A DNA stretch of 64,000 nucleotides, taken from NCBI GenBank assembly GCA_023382535.1, contig JAHDWA010000020.1, forward strand, positions 1-64,000, read 5' to 3'. Positions 1 to 9,473 of the stretch are shown in pieces. How positions within the stretch are numbered: position 1 is the stretch's first letter; each line of letters starts with the position of its first letter. A program made the position numbers and the translations under genes. The DNA is from Anaerolineae bacterium. GTDB taxonomy: Bacteria > Chloroflexota > Anaerolineae > 4572-78 > J111. Below the pieces are notes generated by a model. That model was not told where the DNA came from and searched no databases. It saw only the letters and a list, made by a program, of their open reading frames with translations.

Positions 1-3000
1 CGCTCGCGCATCTCGGCCAGGAGGGCCAGGCGCTGCTGGCTGGCTTCGGCCTCCAGCCGCGCCTGTTGTTCAACTTCGTACAGCCGCGCCCGTTCCAGGG
101 CTTGCGCACACTGCTGGCCGATAGCCCACATAAAGGCGCGATCTTCCGGGGTAAAGGGTTGAGGTTCGTCAAAGCTCAACCCCATACCCCCCAGCACCCG
201 GTCCTCAAGCATTAACGGGATAGCCGTTAACGCCGGATAGGAGACGGGTCTGTGAAGCGCCAGTTCAGGATAATGAGTCGTGAGGGCTTCGATAGACTCA
301 ATAAATACAGGCTTCCCATTTCGCACCGCGTCAGGGACCGGCGCCGACGTTGTGATAGGATAAGTACGCCATTTCTCTGCCATTTCGGCCGGATAACCGA
401 CAAAGTCAATCGTTTCAAGGGTGGTTCCGCTTTCGTCCAGGAGGGCAACTGCCCCCCCTTTAGCCCCCAAGGCCATGACAGCATGCTCGATGACTACCGT
501 GGCTACTTGAGCTGGAGTTAAAGCCCGGGAAAAGGCCGCCGTAATCCTTTGTAAAGCAGCAGTGCGCTCGGCGGCCTGCTCGGCAATTTGGCGGGCCTGC
601 TGCTCCGCCTCATACAAATGGGCGCGTTCCAAGGCCTGGGCGCATTGGCGGGCCAGGGTCAGGATAAACGTTTGCTCCTCCGGGCTGAATTCGCGGGCCT
701 CGGCAAAGCTGAAGCTCAGCGTTCCCAAAGGGTTGTTCTCGCCCATCAGGGGAACCATGATCCAGCCTTCGTGATTGATTTTGATCGTTTCTGCTAAAGC
801 CGGGTATAAGGCCGCCCCGGCCTCTCTGGATTCCAGAAAGAGCGGCTGGCCGGAGCGGATGACATCACCCAGGGGTATATCGGCGGCATTGGGAAAACGC
901 TGCCACTGGGAGATAATTTCAGCCGGGTAGCCGACCGCGCCGGCAATCTCGAACTCGGTCTGGTCGCTGTTCAGCAGAACCACCGCACCGCCGCTGGCCC
1001 CAACCATAGCCAAGGCATGGTTCAGAATGACCTCGGCCACCTGGGCCGGGGTCAGGGCTTCGGCAAACTTGGCCGTGATGACTTGCAAGGCGGCGATCCG
1101 TACCGCGACCTGCTCGGCGCTTTGCCTGGCCTGCTGTTCGGCTTCGTAGGCAAAGGCAATTTCTACGGCAATGGCCGCCCGGCGGGCCAGCTCTTCGGCC
1201 AGCGCCACATCCTGCTGGTCGTAGCGATTGCCCGACTCAGCCCAGACAAACAGGATGAACCCCAGGACTCGCTCCCGGGTGACCAGCGGGGCGACGATGG
1301 CCGAGCGCATCTGCACATCACGCAGGAATTGATAGTGCTCGGCATCCTGGGCGGCCGCTTCGAGCATAGCGTCAGTGATTTCCGGGTAAAGTTCTGACTG
1401 GCCGTGCTGCCAGGGCCGGTCTTGCTTGGCCAGCTCCTCCGGCCGGGCCGGATAGCGCTGCTGCATTTCGAGGGCCAGCGCCAATTTGGCCGGGTCTACA
1501 TGGGCTACGGCCATGTTATGGACTGTTACGCCGTCTTCCTCGATCAATGTGACTGCGCACCAATCGGCCAGGTGGGGTACGGCCAGCCAGGCGACCTGGG
1601 ACAGCCGCTCCTTATAGTCCAAAGAGCTGGCCAGAATCTGACCGGCTTCGGCCAGCATCCGTTGGGCCAGTTCGGCCCGCTTGCGTTCATGGATCTCTAT
1701 AACGGACCCGATATAGCCCAGGAAGTTGCCCTGCGGATCAAGCCGGGTCGAGGCGGATACAAGGGCCCAGCAGTACTCACCGTCTTTGCGCCGCAGGCGA
1801 AACTCGAACTGGAATGCCTCGCGCTTCTCCGCGGCCGCCAGAAAGGTCTGCTTAACGTGTTCGCGCTCGTTAGGATGGACGGCCTCAAGCCAGCCGAAGC
1901 CGAGACCCGTTTCAGGCGTCTGTCCGGTAAAGTCGTACCAGGATTTGCTCAGATAAGTGCAGCTATTATCCGCTTCCGTCACCCAGATCATGACCGGGGC
2001 GCTGTCAGCCATGTGGCGGAAGCGGGCCTCGCTTTCGCGCAGCGCCTCCTCCATCTGCTTGCGCTCGCTGATGTCGGTCACCAGAACCACAATACCCCTG
2101 ACTCGGCCCTCTTCGTCAACATTGGGGGTATAAGTGGCCCGGATATAACGCGCACCGGACTGGTAAGGGGCAAGCTGTTCGTAGTTAACTTCCTGCCCGG
2201 CCAGGACTGCTTCAAAGTGGGGCCGCAGCGCCTCGTAAGCCTCCTGCCCCAAGACATCCCAGACGTACCGGCCTTCCATATCCGCTCTGGACAGGCCAAA
2301 CCAGGTTTCGTAGGCCCGGTTATTGAAACGGTAGCGCAGGTCAGCATCAATATAGGAGATCAAGGCCGGGGCGGCGTCGGTAATCAGGCGCATTTGCTTT
2401 TCGCTCGCCCGCAGCGCCGTTTCGGCCTGCTCTCGCTCGCGCATCTCCTCGGCCAGCTCGCGGTTGGCCGCTTCCAACTGCGCCGTCCGTTCGATTACGC
2501 GCTGCTCCAACTCGGCGTTCAGGTGGCGGAGCTGTTCTTCAGCCTCTTTACGTTCGCTAATATCGTGGCCGGTGCCGACCATCTTAACCGGTTGGCCCGT
2601 TTCGTCCTGAATAACCTGGCCCTGCGCGTGCAGCGTGCGCACGCTGCCATCGGGCCGGATCAGGCGGTGCTCAAAATCAAAGGGCCGGCCGCTTTGGTAA
2701 GCAGCGGTGATGAGCGTGGCCACGCGTTCCCGGTCGTCGGGGTGGACGCGCTCTAAAAAGCCTTCATAGGTTATCTCCAGACTCTGGGGGGTCAGGCCGT
2801 AAATACGGTACATCTCCTCAGACCAGGAAACCTTGTTGCTGGCAATGTCCCACTGCCAACTACCCAGGTGGGCAATTTGCTGCGCTTCGGTCAGCTCCCG
2901 CTCGCTCTCCCTGATCCGTTTTTCAGCCCGCTTCCGCTCGATGACCCGGCCCAACTGGGTCCCAATTTGGGTGGCAGCTTCCAGGAAAGCCCCGTCGGGT

Positions 3001-4265
3001 TCGGCAACGGCGGTCGAGAAAAACTCCAGCACCGCCACCACCTCCTCCCCGGCCCAGATCGGAAAACCAAAGCCGGCCCTGAGTCCGGTAGCGGCGGCCG
3101 CTTGCGCCCGGGGAAAATTAGGGTGTTCGGTCACATCGTTAATCCAAACCACTGCGTCGTTGGCTAACACCTGGCCCGGCAGGCCGACGCCCGGCGGGAA
3201 GTGATTGGCCTCAGTCGCCTGTCGAAACATTTCAAACTGCTCCGGCTGGTCGAAATGCCAGATAGGCCCGGGAATTATTGCCCGCGGACCTGCTTCGGGC
3301 AGCAGATAAACATGTCCCACCGGCCAGCCGATGTAGAGGCAGATCCGGTCGAGGGCGAATTGCAGCGCCCATTCCACACTGTCAGCTTCATTGGCCGCCG
3401 CAGCAATTTCCTGGAGCAGTTGGATCAGCGCGGTGCGCTCGCTCACGCGCTGCTCCAGCGTTTCGTTCAGCCGGCGCAGCGACGCCTGGACCTCTTTATG
3501 GGCAGTAATGTCCGTCGCCACGCCCAGAATTTGGTCCGCCAGGCCATCTTCGCCAATAATCGGGCGCTTGACCGTTTGCAGCCAGCGCACCCGCCCGGAG
3601 GTGTCGGTGATGGTTTCTTCGGGTATCAACTTTTCTTGCAAAGCGTCCATCACTTCCAGGTCGTCGCGCTGAAAGTGTTCGGCCTCGGCGGAATTGGCGG
3701 TGAAATCGGCGTCGGTTTTGCCAAGCAGACCCTCTACCGTTGTCCCGTAAACGTCGGCCACGGCCTGGTTGGCCAGGGTAAAGCGGCCGTGCCGGTCTTT
3801 GGCAAAGATGAGGTTGGGATTGAGGTCAATGACCTGCCGCAGGAACGCCTCCTGAGTTTGAAGGGCTGCCTCGGCCTCCCGCAAACGCAGCAACGCCTTA
3901 ACCGTAGCCACCAATTCTTCGGGTTCGATTGGCTCGGTCAGGTAGGCGTCCGCCCCCCCTTCGAGACCCCGCGCTTTGTCGGCGCTGCTGACCAGGGAGG
4001 CTGATACCTGGAGCACCAGGGTTAAGGCCGTGGCCGGGTCGCTTTTGATGCGGCGGCATACTTCCAGGCCGCTGATGTCGGGCAAGCCGATATCGAGCAG
4101 GACCAGGGGCGGCCTGTCTTGTTGGATGTACTGCAACGCCTGGCTGCCGGTAGCCGCCTCTGTGACCTCAAAGCCGGCCCGCCGCAGCATCCGGCTTTTG
4201 GCGTAGCAGCTAATCTCGTCGTCATCCACATTCAAGATGGTAATTTTAGGAAGTTGTTTGATCAC
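1..4265 (-). CDS. Multi-sensor hybrid histidine kinase (REC-PAS-GAF-PAS3-GAF3), 3' end beyond the window
   Basis: About 1,421 residues are readable before the left edge, with no stop. In order they show a receiver (phosphoacceptor D58 in an LLDIGLPD context), PAS (~140-260), GAF (~300-430), three PAS domains (~460-860), then three GAF domains (~870-1385). The last visible residues, RLALLAEMRER, match the linker that precedes the HisKA_3 dimerisation helix in the two paralogues at 24169-26646 and 40877-44341, so the kinase core should lie just outside the window. I prefer GTG at 4265, which has GGAG at a suitable distance. An in-frame ATG at 4271 directly abuts that GGAG. The gene overlaps the 3' end of the upstream hybrid kinase by 20 bp and is the last visible member of the stressosome operon. 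It probably senses small ligands or redox state and phosphorylates LuxR-type regulators (inference). Confidence 0.85.
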   Translation of the reverse strand, partial: MIKQLPKITILNVDDDEISCYAKSRMLRRAGFEVTEAATGSQALQYIQQDRPPLVLLDIGLPDISGLEVCRRIKSDPATALTLVLQVSASLVSSADKARGLEGGADAYLTEPIEPEELVATVKALLRLREAEAALQTQEAFLRQVIDLNPNLIFAKDRHGRFTLANQAVADVYGTTVEGLLGKTDADFTANSAEAEHFQRDDLEVMDALQEKLIPEETITDTSGRVRWLQTVKRPIIGEDGLADQILGVATDITAHKEVQASLRRLNETLEQRVSERTALIQLLQEIAAAANEADSVEWALQFALDRICLYIGWPVGHVYLLPEAGPRAIIPGPIWHFDQPEQFEMFRQATEANHFPPGVGLPGQVLANDAVVWINDVTEHPNFPRAQAAAATGLRAGFGFPIWAGEEVVAVLEFFSTAVAEPDGAFLEAATQIGTQLGRVIERKRAEKRIRESERELTEAQQIAHLGSWQWDIASNKVSWSEEMYRIYGLTPQSLEITYEGFLERVHPDDRERVATLITAAYQSGRPFDFEHRLIRPDGSVRTLHAQGQVIQDETGQPVKMVGTGHDISERKEAEEQLRHLNAELEQRVIERTAQLEAANRELAEEMREREQAETALRASEKQMRLITDAAPALISYIDADLRYRFNNRAYETWFGLSRADMEGRYVWDVLGQEAYEALRPHFEAVLAGQEVNYEQLAPYQSGARYIRATYTPNVDEEGRVRGIVVLVTDISERKQMEEALRESEARFRHMADSAPVMIWVTEADNSCTYLSKSWYDFTGQTPETGLGFGWLEAVHPNEREHVKQTFLAAAEKREAFQFEFRLRRKDGEYCWALVSASTRLDPQGNFLGYIGSVIEIHERKRAELAQRMLAEAGQILASSLDYKERLSQVAWLAVPHLADWCAVTLIEEDGVTVHNMAVAHVDPAKLALALEMQQRYPARPEELAKQDRPWQHGQSELYPEITDAMLEAAAQDAEHYQFLRDVQMRSAIVAPLVTRERVLGFILFVWAESGNRYDQQDVALAEELARRAAIAVEIAFAYEAEQQARQSAEQVAVRIAALQVITAKFAEALTPAQVAEVILNHALAMVGASGGAVVLLNSDQTEFEIAGAVGYPAEIISQWQRFPNAADIPLGDVIRSGQPLFLESREAGAALYPALAETIKINHEGWIMVPLMGENNPLGTLSFSFAEAREFSPEEQTFILTLARQCAQALERAHLYEAEQQARQIAEQAAERTAALQRITAAFSRALTPAQVATVVIEHAVMALGAKGGAVALLDESGTTLETIDFVGYPAEMAEKWRTYPITTSAPVPDAVRNGKPVFIESIEALTTHYPELALHRPVSYPALTAIPLMLEDRVLGGMGLSFDEPQPFTPEDRAFMWAIGQQCAQALERARLYEVEQQARLEAEASQQRLALLAEMRE

Positions 4266-6396
4266 GGCCATCTCCGTTAGTCTCAGTAGCTATAATTTTC
4301 TTCACCGTCTCTAACACCAGCTCGGACGACAACGTTTCTTTGGCCAGCGTCGCCTGGGCGCACGTCGCCAGGTAGATCCTTTCCTCCTCTGTTAACACCT
4401 TTGAGGTGACGACAACAACCGGGATCGCACGGGTCATTGGATCGGCTTTAAGCTGCTTGAGCACTTCAAAGCCGCTGAGCATGGGCAGGATCAAATCTAG
4501 AAAAATGAGCCTGGGTTGAGTTTCGCGCGCCCGGCGGAGACCCTCCGACCCGTCGGTAGCTTCGACGATGAGATAGGGCGTTGAAGCCAGCATCTTGGCC
4601 AGCACATAACGGGCGGTTATTTCGTCGTCAATAATCAATAAGCTCGGTTTTGGCTGGGTCAGCCGGGTGAGCTGTCCCAGCAGCCACTTCCGTTCGATAG
4701 GCTTGATTCCGTAAGCATCGGCGCCCAGGGCCAGGCCCTTCTGCGGATCTTCAACCTGGGTGACGACCAGAACAGGAATGCACCGGGTGTGAGGGTCACT
4801 TTTGAGCCGGGCCAGCCAGGTCCAGGCTTCTTGGTCGGGCAGCAGGATGTCCAGGATGATGGCTTGCGGCTGGACCTGCTCAACAAGTTGCTGCGCCTCT
4901 CTGAGGGTGCGCGCCGGGACAGGCTGAAATTGAGTTCCCTTGAGGAACTTCTCGTAGAGCAGCCGGGTTCCCGCTTCATCTTCGACGACCAGCACGGGCA
5001 GATGATCAGAATCGGCTGGTTTCAGCTCTTGCCCTGCCGCCGGGTCTTCAAGCTGTTCCGTTTCGGCGTAATCGCCGGGAATTTCGGCAAAAAAGGTCGA
5101 ACCCAGGCCCGGTTGACTTTCAACCCAGACCGTGCCTCCCAGCAGCGTCGCCAGCTTGCGGCAGAGGGGCAGGCCGAGACCGGTCCCTTTAATGCGCCGC
5201 TGCAAGGGATGCTCTAATTGAGTAAACTCCTCAAAGATATGGGCCTGGTTTTCGGGAGCGATGCCGATGCCCGTATCGGCGACGGCAAAGATAACCCGGT
5301 CGCGCTCCGGCGCCAGGCTGGCAGAGACGCGCACTTCACCCCGTTCGGTAAATTTCAGAGCGTTGGACAGGAAGTTGCGCAAAATCTGGGAAACTTTTCC
5401 TTCATCCGTATAAAGGAGGGGCAGCTCTTCAGGTTCTTCAAAGACCAGGTTGACCGCTTCGTTGAGCAGCAGCGGCCGCAACATCCCGCGCAGCGCGCTG
5501 AAGAGGTCGGCCACACTGAATTCTGCGGGTTGGACGACGATCTTACCCGCCTCGATTTTGGCCAGGTCAAGCAAATCGTTGACCAATTCTAAAAGTCCCT
5601 GGCCAGACTGGCGGATATAATGAACCTGCCGTTCCTGCTCCGAGGTTAAGTCGCCATCCGTGCGATCCAGCAGCAGCCGTGAGAGGGCCAGAATGGAGTT
5701 CAGGGGCGTGCGAAATTCGTGGCTCATATTGGAGAGAAAGCGCGATTTCATTTCGTCGGCGCGCCGCAGGTGGTCGGCCTTTTCGTCCAGCTCGGCGTAG
5801 AGCGCCACCACGCCCCGGTTGGTATCCTCCAACTCCCGGTTGAGCCGGATGAGGTCTTCCTGGCGCTGGTGCAGCTCTTCCAGCGTGCGCAGCAGTTCCC
5901 GGTTTTGCTGCTGGATTTCTTCCAGGGGACTCTGCGGCCGGTGTTCGGCCAACTGCCCGCTGATTTGCCGCAGGCGCTCCGGGGTGATTACAGGCGCTCT
6001 GGAGGGCAGCAGCTTTTTAAGCCAAACGATGGTCCCGCTGTTGGGTGTGGACTCGATCTCGAACTGATCCATTAAGCGCCGGGCGGCGGCAATGCCCAGA
6101 CCGGATTGGGGCTGTTTTCGCTGTAAAACGGCCGGCACATCGGCGATGCCCGGCCCCTGATCCTGCACCCCGATCAGCAAAACCTGGGGCGAAGTCTGGC
6201 CTTCCAGCCGGAATTCGGCTTTGCCTCCCCCGGCATGGGTAAAGGCGTTCCGGGCAATTTCAGAAACGGCGGTAGCAATCCGGGTTTGATCAGGAGTATC
6301 AAAGCCAACCAGGCCGGCAATTTGTTTGGCCCGCTGGCGGGCGATAACAACATCTTGTTCGTATTTGATAGAAACGGTAAGGATAGACCCACTCAT
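4246..6396 (-). CDS. RsbT-like ATPase / histidine kinase / double-receiver hybrid
   Basis: A protein of 716 aa. Residues 1-130 form an RsbW/RsbT-type GHKL ATPase (E46, N50, DQGPGIAD at 79-86). Residues ~155-215 are a charged coiled coil. A HisKA domain follows with phosphorylatable H226 in SHEFRTPLN, then a HATPase_c domain with N345 and DTGIGIA. Two receivers follow, with aspartates D516 and D634. It lies 1 bp after the RsbT/PP2C fusion gene and is probably translationally coupled. In the classical pathway RsbT is released from the stressosome and activates a partner. Here an RsbT-like module is fused to a kinase, which suggests a direct route from stressosome to phosphorelay. That coupling is inferred, while the domain order is read directly. 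Confidence 0.88.
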   Translation of the reverse strand: MSGSILTVSIKYEQDVVIARQRAKQIAGLVGFDTPDQTRIATAVSEIARNAFTHAGGGKAEFRLEGQTSPQVLLIGVQDQGPGIADVPAVLQRKQPQSGLGIAAARRLMDQFEIESTPNSGTIVWLKKLLPSRAPVITPERLRQISGQLAEHRPQSPLEEIQQQNRELLRTLEELHQRQEDLIRLNRELEDTNRGVVALYAELDEKADHLRRADEMKSRFLSNMSHEFRTPLNSILALSRLLLDRTDGDLTSEQERQVHYIRQSGQGLLELVNDLLDLAKIEAGKIVVQPAEFSVADLFSALRGMLRPLLLNEAVNLVFEEPEELPLLYTDEGKVSQILRNFLSNALKFTERGEVRVSASLAPERDRVIFAVADTGIGIAPENQAHIFEEFTQLEHPLQRRIKGTGLGLPLCRKLATLLGGTVWVESQPGLGSTFFAEIPGDYAETEQLEDPAAGQELKPADSDHLPVLVVEDEAGTRLLYEKFLKGTQFQPVPARTLREAQQLVEQVQPQAIILDILLPDQEAWTWLARLKSDPHTRCIPVLVVTQVEDPQKGLALGADAYGIKPIERKWLLGQLTRLTQPKPSLLIIDDEITARYVLAKMLASTPYLIVEATDGSEGLRRARETQPRLIFLDLILPMLSGFEVLKQLKADPMTRAIPVVVVTSKVLTEEERIYLATCAQATLAKETLSSELVLETVKKIIATETNGDGRDQTTS

Positions 6397-6397
6397 A

Positions 6398-7429
6398 CTA
6401 CTTCTGCTTAACCACCACTACACTAACATCGTCGCTGCCCCGGCTGAAATCTCGATAGAGCACCCCGGCAATCAGGCTGGGGTGGCGGGTGATCAGCCCG
6501 GGATAAGCGTCGAGATTCCAATGGCTGGTCAGGCCATCCGAGTGTAAGACCAGGAGAGCGTTGTCCGGCCAGGGATAGCTGAACTCCTGGAATTTTTGAA
6601 CTTGATGGCCGACGATCCCATTGTAAGAAGTCAGATGCTGGGGAGCGCCGGTGGCCAGAATCGCGCCGGCAATGTTGCCGACGCCGGCCGCCTTGACGAC
6701 CAGCCGGGCCAGGTCAAGCTCAACCACCGCTACTGCCGCCCCGCGGGTATGGTATAAGGCGGCATGAGCTGCCTCAAGGATCGCCACCGGTCCGAGAGCG
6801 GGCTTGGCCGACAATACTTCGACTGCCGCCTGGGACGCCGCCGCTGCCGCTGCTCCATGGCCCAGCCCGTCAGCAACCATGACCAGGTAGCGATGACCGT
6901 CCTGGGCTATGGCCCAGTTGTCGCCGGATACGTCCTGACCCGCTTTAGCCAGGCAGACCGCCCCGACCTCCACCAGTGATATGCCGTTACCCGCTCCTTG
7001 AATGCCAGACGCAGGTCTGCCTGGTTTCGCCTGTCGCCATACCTGGGCCAGTACGGATGTGCCTTTGGCCGGCAGCGAGTAAATGTCGAATACCGTGGAG
7101 AGACGGATGACAGCGCCCAGCCCGGTGCCGGGACTGCCCGCCGTGGAGTAACCGTCGTTCAGGGCCTGGCCCACATCCGCTAAACCAGGACCCTCATCCA
7201 GGGCCAGAATCTCCAGGCCAAGCTGTTCCGCTCCTGCCAGGGGACGGGCCAAAAGATCGCCTCCCCCGGCGTGCTTGACCAGGTTGGTCGCGGCCTCGGT
7301 TACGATCAGGGCAATTTTCCCGGTTTCTGTTTCATTGAAGCCGAGACTGCCGGCCAGGGCGGTCACGGCGCGGCGCGCCTCGGCTACTTGGCTGGTTTCG
7401 CTAACGGGCAAGTGCAACTGTTGGGACAT
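6398..7429 (-). CDS. RsbT-like ATPase fused to RsbX/SpoIIE-type PP2C phosphatase
   Basis: A protein of 343 aa. Residues ~1-130 form a GHKL anti-sigma-type ATPase (EAATNLVKHA, DEGPGLAD, GSPGTGLGA). Residues ~145-343 form a PP2C-like phosphatase with VADGLGHG, HSDGLTSHW and C-terminal RGSDDVSVVVV. In B. subtilis RsbX dephosphorylates RsbR and RsbS and resets the stressosome. This gene sits in the RsbX position, directly after RsbT. The start at 7429 (MSQQLHLPV) lies 10 bp past the RsbT stop behind an AAGG-rich stretch. The longer reading to 7504 would run through RsbT and is not preferred. The fused ATPase may anchor the phosphatase to the complex (inference). Confidence 0.85.
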   Translation of the reverse strand: MSQQLHLPVSETSQVAEARRAVTALAGSLGFNETETGKIALIVTEAATNLVKHAGGGDLLARPLAGAEQLGLEILALDEGPGLADVGQALNDGYSTAGSPGTGLGAVIRLSTVFDIYSLPAKGTSVLAQVWRQAKPGRPASGIQGAGNGISLVEVGAVCLAKAGQDVSGDNWAIAQDGHRYLVMVADGLGHGAAAAAASQAAVEVLSAKPALGPVAILEAAHAALYHTRGAAVAVVELDLARLVVKAAGVGNIAGAILATGAPQHLTSYNGIVGHQVQKFQEFSYPWPDNALLVLHSDGLTSHWNLDAYPGLITRHPSLIAGVLYRDFSRGSDDVSVVVVKQK

Positions 7430-7439
7430 GGGCCTTACC

Positions 7440-7844
7440 TTACTTCCACTTCGTAATCCGCACCCGGGTTCCCTCACCGGGGCGCGATGAGATTTCAAAT
7501 TCATTGGCTAACCGTTTAGCGCCCCCTAAGCCCAGGCCGAGACCACCGCCGCTAGTGTAGCCATCTTTTAGAGCTAACTCAATATCGGGGATACCGGGAC
7601 CTTCATCTTCAAAGGTGAGCTGCAGGCCGGAGCGCGTCCCGTTGTGGAGAGTCGCCAGATGGACCTGGCCCGAGCCGGCATAATTGACGGTATTACGGGC
7701 CAGCTCGCTGGCAGCGGTAACGATCTTGGTTTGGTCTACCAGGCTAAAGCCCAGGGCAACGGCCCATTCTCGCACTTTTTGCCGGACCCGCACCACATCT
7801 TCACTACTGGTGATCGCCATCGTTTCCGGGATTTGCCCGACCAT
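7440..7844 (-). CDS. rsbT: Stressosome switch kinase RsbT
   Basis: A 134-aa single-domain GHKL kinase of typical RsbT length. It has the N-box TAASELARNTVNYA, the G1 box DEGPGIPD and a glycine-rich GGGLGLGLGGAKRL lid, and it ends in VRITKWK. RsbT phosphorylates the STAS domains of RsbR and RsbS and leaves the stressosome on stress. The start at 7844 is set by an AAGGAGG ribosome site about 7 nt upstream, even though the gene then overlaps the end of rsbS by 41 bp. The gene order R-S-T-X matches known stressosome modules. No rsbU, rsbV, rsbW or sigB follows, so the output must differ from the Bacillus pathway. Confidence 0.92.
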   Translation of the reverse strand: MVGQIPETMAITSSEDVVRVRQKVREWAVALGFSLVDQTKIVTAASELARNTVNYAGSGQVHLATLHNGTRSGLQLTFEDEGPGIPDIELALKDGYTSGGGLGLGLGGAKRLANEFEISSRPGEGTRVRITKWK

Positions 7845-8214
7845 TCAAGCCCTCCTTTTGCGCTAATGAGGCTTGCAGTAAGGCAATTCCCTTCTCGGTA
7901 TTGAGCGCCGTCCGTACCCCTTTAAGGGAGAGGCCCAATTCGACCAGGGTAATTGCGACTGCCGGTTGCATCCCAACCACAACGGTCTCGGCATCAAGAA
8001 TTCGTGACATGGCCGCAATGTTGCTGAGCGTACGCCCGATAAACGAGTCAACCATCTCCAGCGAGGAAATATCAATCAAGACGCCCCGGGCGCGGGTCTT
8101 GACAATCCGGTCGGTTAAATCATCTTGCAGGGTCAGGGCCAGGTGATCGTGCATATCCACCTGAATGGAAGCCAGCAGAAAATTACCGAGCTTGAGAATC
8201 GGAATTCGGTCCAT
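7804..8214 (-). CDS. rsbS: Stressosome core STAS protein RsbS
   Basis: A 136-aa stand-alone STAS domain. The segment IDISSLEMVDSFIGR carries S57 in the DSFIGR context, which corresponds to the serine phosphorylated by RsbT in B. subtilis RsbS (S59). RsbS and RsbR form the icosahedral stressosome core. The C-terminal ~15 residues are polar (NGRANPGNDGDHQ) and are encoded in the stretch that also carries the start of rsbT. It lies 24 bp downstream of the rsbR stop in the same operon. Confidence 0.93.
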   Translation of the reverse strand: MDRIPILKLGNFLLASIQVDMHDHLALTLQDDLTDRIVKTRARGVLIDISSLEMVDSFIGRTLSNIAAMSRILDAETVVVGMQPAVAITLVELGLSLKGVRTALNTEKGIALLQASLAQKEGLNGRANPGNDGDHQ

Positions 8215-8238
8215 CGCTTTATCTCCCCAAAAAGATCG

Positions 8239-9096
8239 TCAGGAGCGGGTAACGGACAAACCGACCCGCTGCAGGGCCAGGGCAAAGGCATCGGCCAGGG
8301 TGGCTTTGGTAATAACATCGGTCAGGTCTACGCCCAGGTGGACAATAGTCTGGGCAATCTGCGGGCGAATGCCGCTGATGATGCAGTCGGCGCCCATAAG
8401 CCGGGCTGCGGCCACGGTTTTGAGCAGGTGCTGCGCGACCAGGGTATCCACCGCCGGCACGCCGGTGATGTCAATGATGGTAATCGGCGCGCCCGTTTCC
8501 ATGATCTGCGTCAACAGGTTTTCCATGATCACCTGGGTCCGGGCGCTGTCCAAAGTTCCAATCAGCGGCACAGCCAAAACTCCTTCCCATAAACGCACCA
8601 CCGGCGTCGAGAGTTCCAAAAGTTCCTGCTGCTGGCGAACGATGATCTCCTCTCGACTCTTTTGATAAACCTGGGTGGTGAACAGGCCCAGCTTATCCAG
8701 GAGAGTGCTGACCGTCCATGTCTCTTCGACCAGGGCCTGCGGCTCATCCGCTAATTCCTGGCGTAAATGGGCGAAGAGGGGCTGTTTCAGGGAAAAAATA
8801 AAAGTGGCCGTTTCTATGGGAGAAAAGCCCTGCCTGGCGCGAGAATTTGAAATAGTGGTCAGCAGGTCGCGGACACCCACCCAGGCCGGTGCATTGATAT
8901 CGCTCATTGATCCATTTTGAACAGCTTCGGCAAAGTTGCTCAAAAATTGGCGGGACTGCTCGCGCAGTTCCGCCTCCTTGATCAGGTCTCGGCGCAGGGT
9001 GGACGCGGCTAATTGATTCTCCAACCAACGGGCCAGGAGTTCTGCTTCATGCTTTTTTACAATTTCTGAAAGTCGGCTTTGACCGTTATGATTCAT
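8239..9096 (-). CDS. rsbR: Stressosome sensor RsbR (N-terminal sensor + STAS)
   Basis: A protein of 285 aa. The helical N-terminal half (~10-150) begins SEIVKKHEAELLARWLENQL and resembles the RsbR sensor fold. The C-terminal STAS domain (~165-275) contains IDITGVPAVDT with T211 at the position of the first phosphorylated threonine of RsbR, then SGIRPQIAQT. These N-terminal domains project as turrets from the stressosome and set its input. I chose ATG 9096, with AGAGGGA 8 nt upstream, over an extension to 9171. This is the first gene of the minus-strand operon and is divergent from the regulator at 9474. The signal sensed cannot be read from the sequence. Confidence 0.9.
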   Translation of the reverse strand: MNHNGQSRLSEIVKKHEAELLARWLENQLAASTLRRDLIKEAELREQSRQFLSNFAEAVQNGSMSDINAPAWVGVRDLLTTISNSRARQGFSPIETATFIFSLKQPLFAHLRQELADEPQALVEETWTVSTLLDKLGLFTTQVYQKSREEIIVRQQQELLELSTPVVRLWEGVLAVPLIGTLDSARTQVIMENLLTQIMETGAPITIIDITGVPAVDTLVAQHLLKTVAAARLMGADCIISGIRPQIAQTIVHLGVDLTDVITKATLADAFALALQRVGLSVTRS

Positions 9097-9473
9097 GCGG
9101 GTCCCTCTGTTGAAAGATAAAGGTAATCTCACTCCTGGCTTTTCTTGCCAGCAAAGCTTCTTAAGCACCATCCGATTCGATTTTCTAATGAGGAAACCAA
9201 GTGAGGAGAAAAGCGCCTTAATAAATTACAGCAAGTGATTATGCGTTACTTCTTAAGAAAAATCAAGATACCTGGCCAAGTTTGACCAGAAGATGTATCC
9301 AAATATCTACCCAAGTGGGTGATAAAGGCCGCTTTTCCCGGCTGTTAGAGTTACTAAAAAATAGCTCTTTTTTATGAGGACGACTACCCGCCTTAGTGTA
9401 GGGGCAGCGCTGTAAAATTGATATAGTGGGGATAAGGTAAATGCTTATTGATTAGAGTACAAAGGCAAAAATT
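9097..9473. other. Divergent intergenic region between rsbR and the LuxR-type regulator
   Basis: 377 bp without a gene. It holds the repeated regulatory element driving the plus-strand regulator (9357-9427) and a separate palindrome ACCCAAGTGGGT at 9310-9321. Read on the minus strand, that palindrome (CACCCACTTGGG) resembles the same operator but no convincing -10 follows at the usual distance. A possible minus-strand sigma-70-like promoter, TTGATT-N17-CATAAT, lies at 9239-9267 and could serve the stressosome operon. It is weak. Confidence 0.5.
9357..9427 (+). promoter_or_regulatory. Bipartite stress-type promoter upstream of the LuxR-type regulator
   Basis: A-box AAAAATAGCTC at 9357-9367, 17 bp, operator TACCCGCCTTAGTGTAGGGG at 9385-9404, 17 bp, and -10 TATAGT at 9422-9427. 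The layout matches the other copies in this window. The expected start near 9434 gives a leader of about 40 nt. Confidence 0.82.

Noticed and set aside
1404..2756. Long open frame on the plus strand (450 codons)
   Set aside because: It is antisense to the giant PAS/GAF kinase, whose minus-strand frame gives clear PAS and GAF domains over the same bases. The plus-strand product shows no family pattern.
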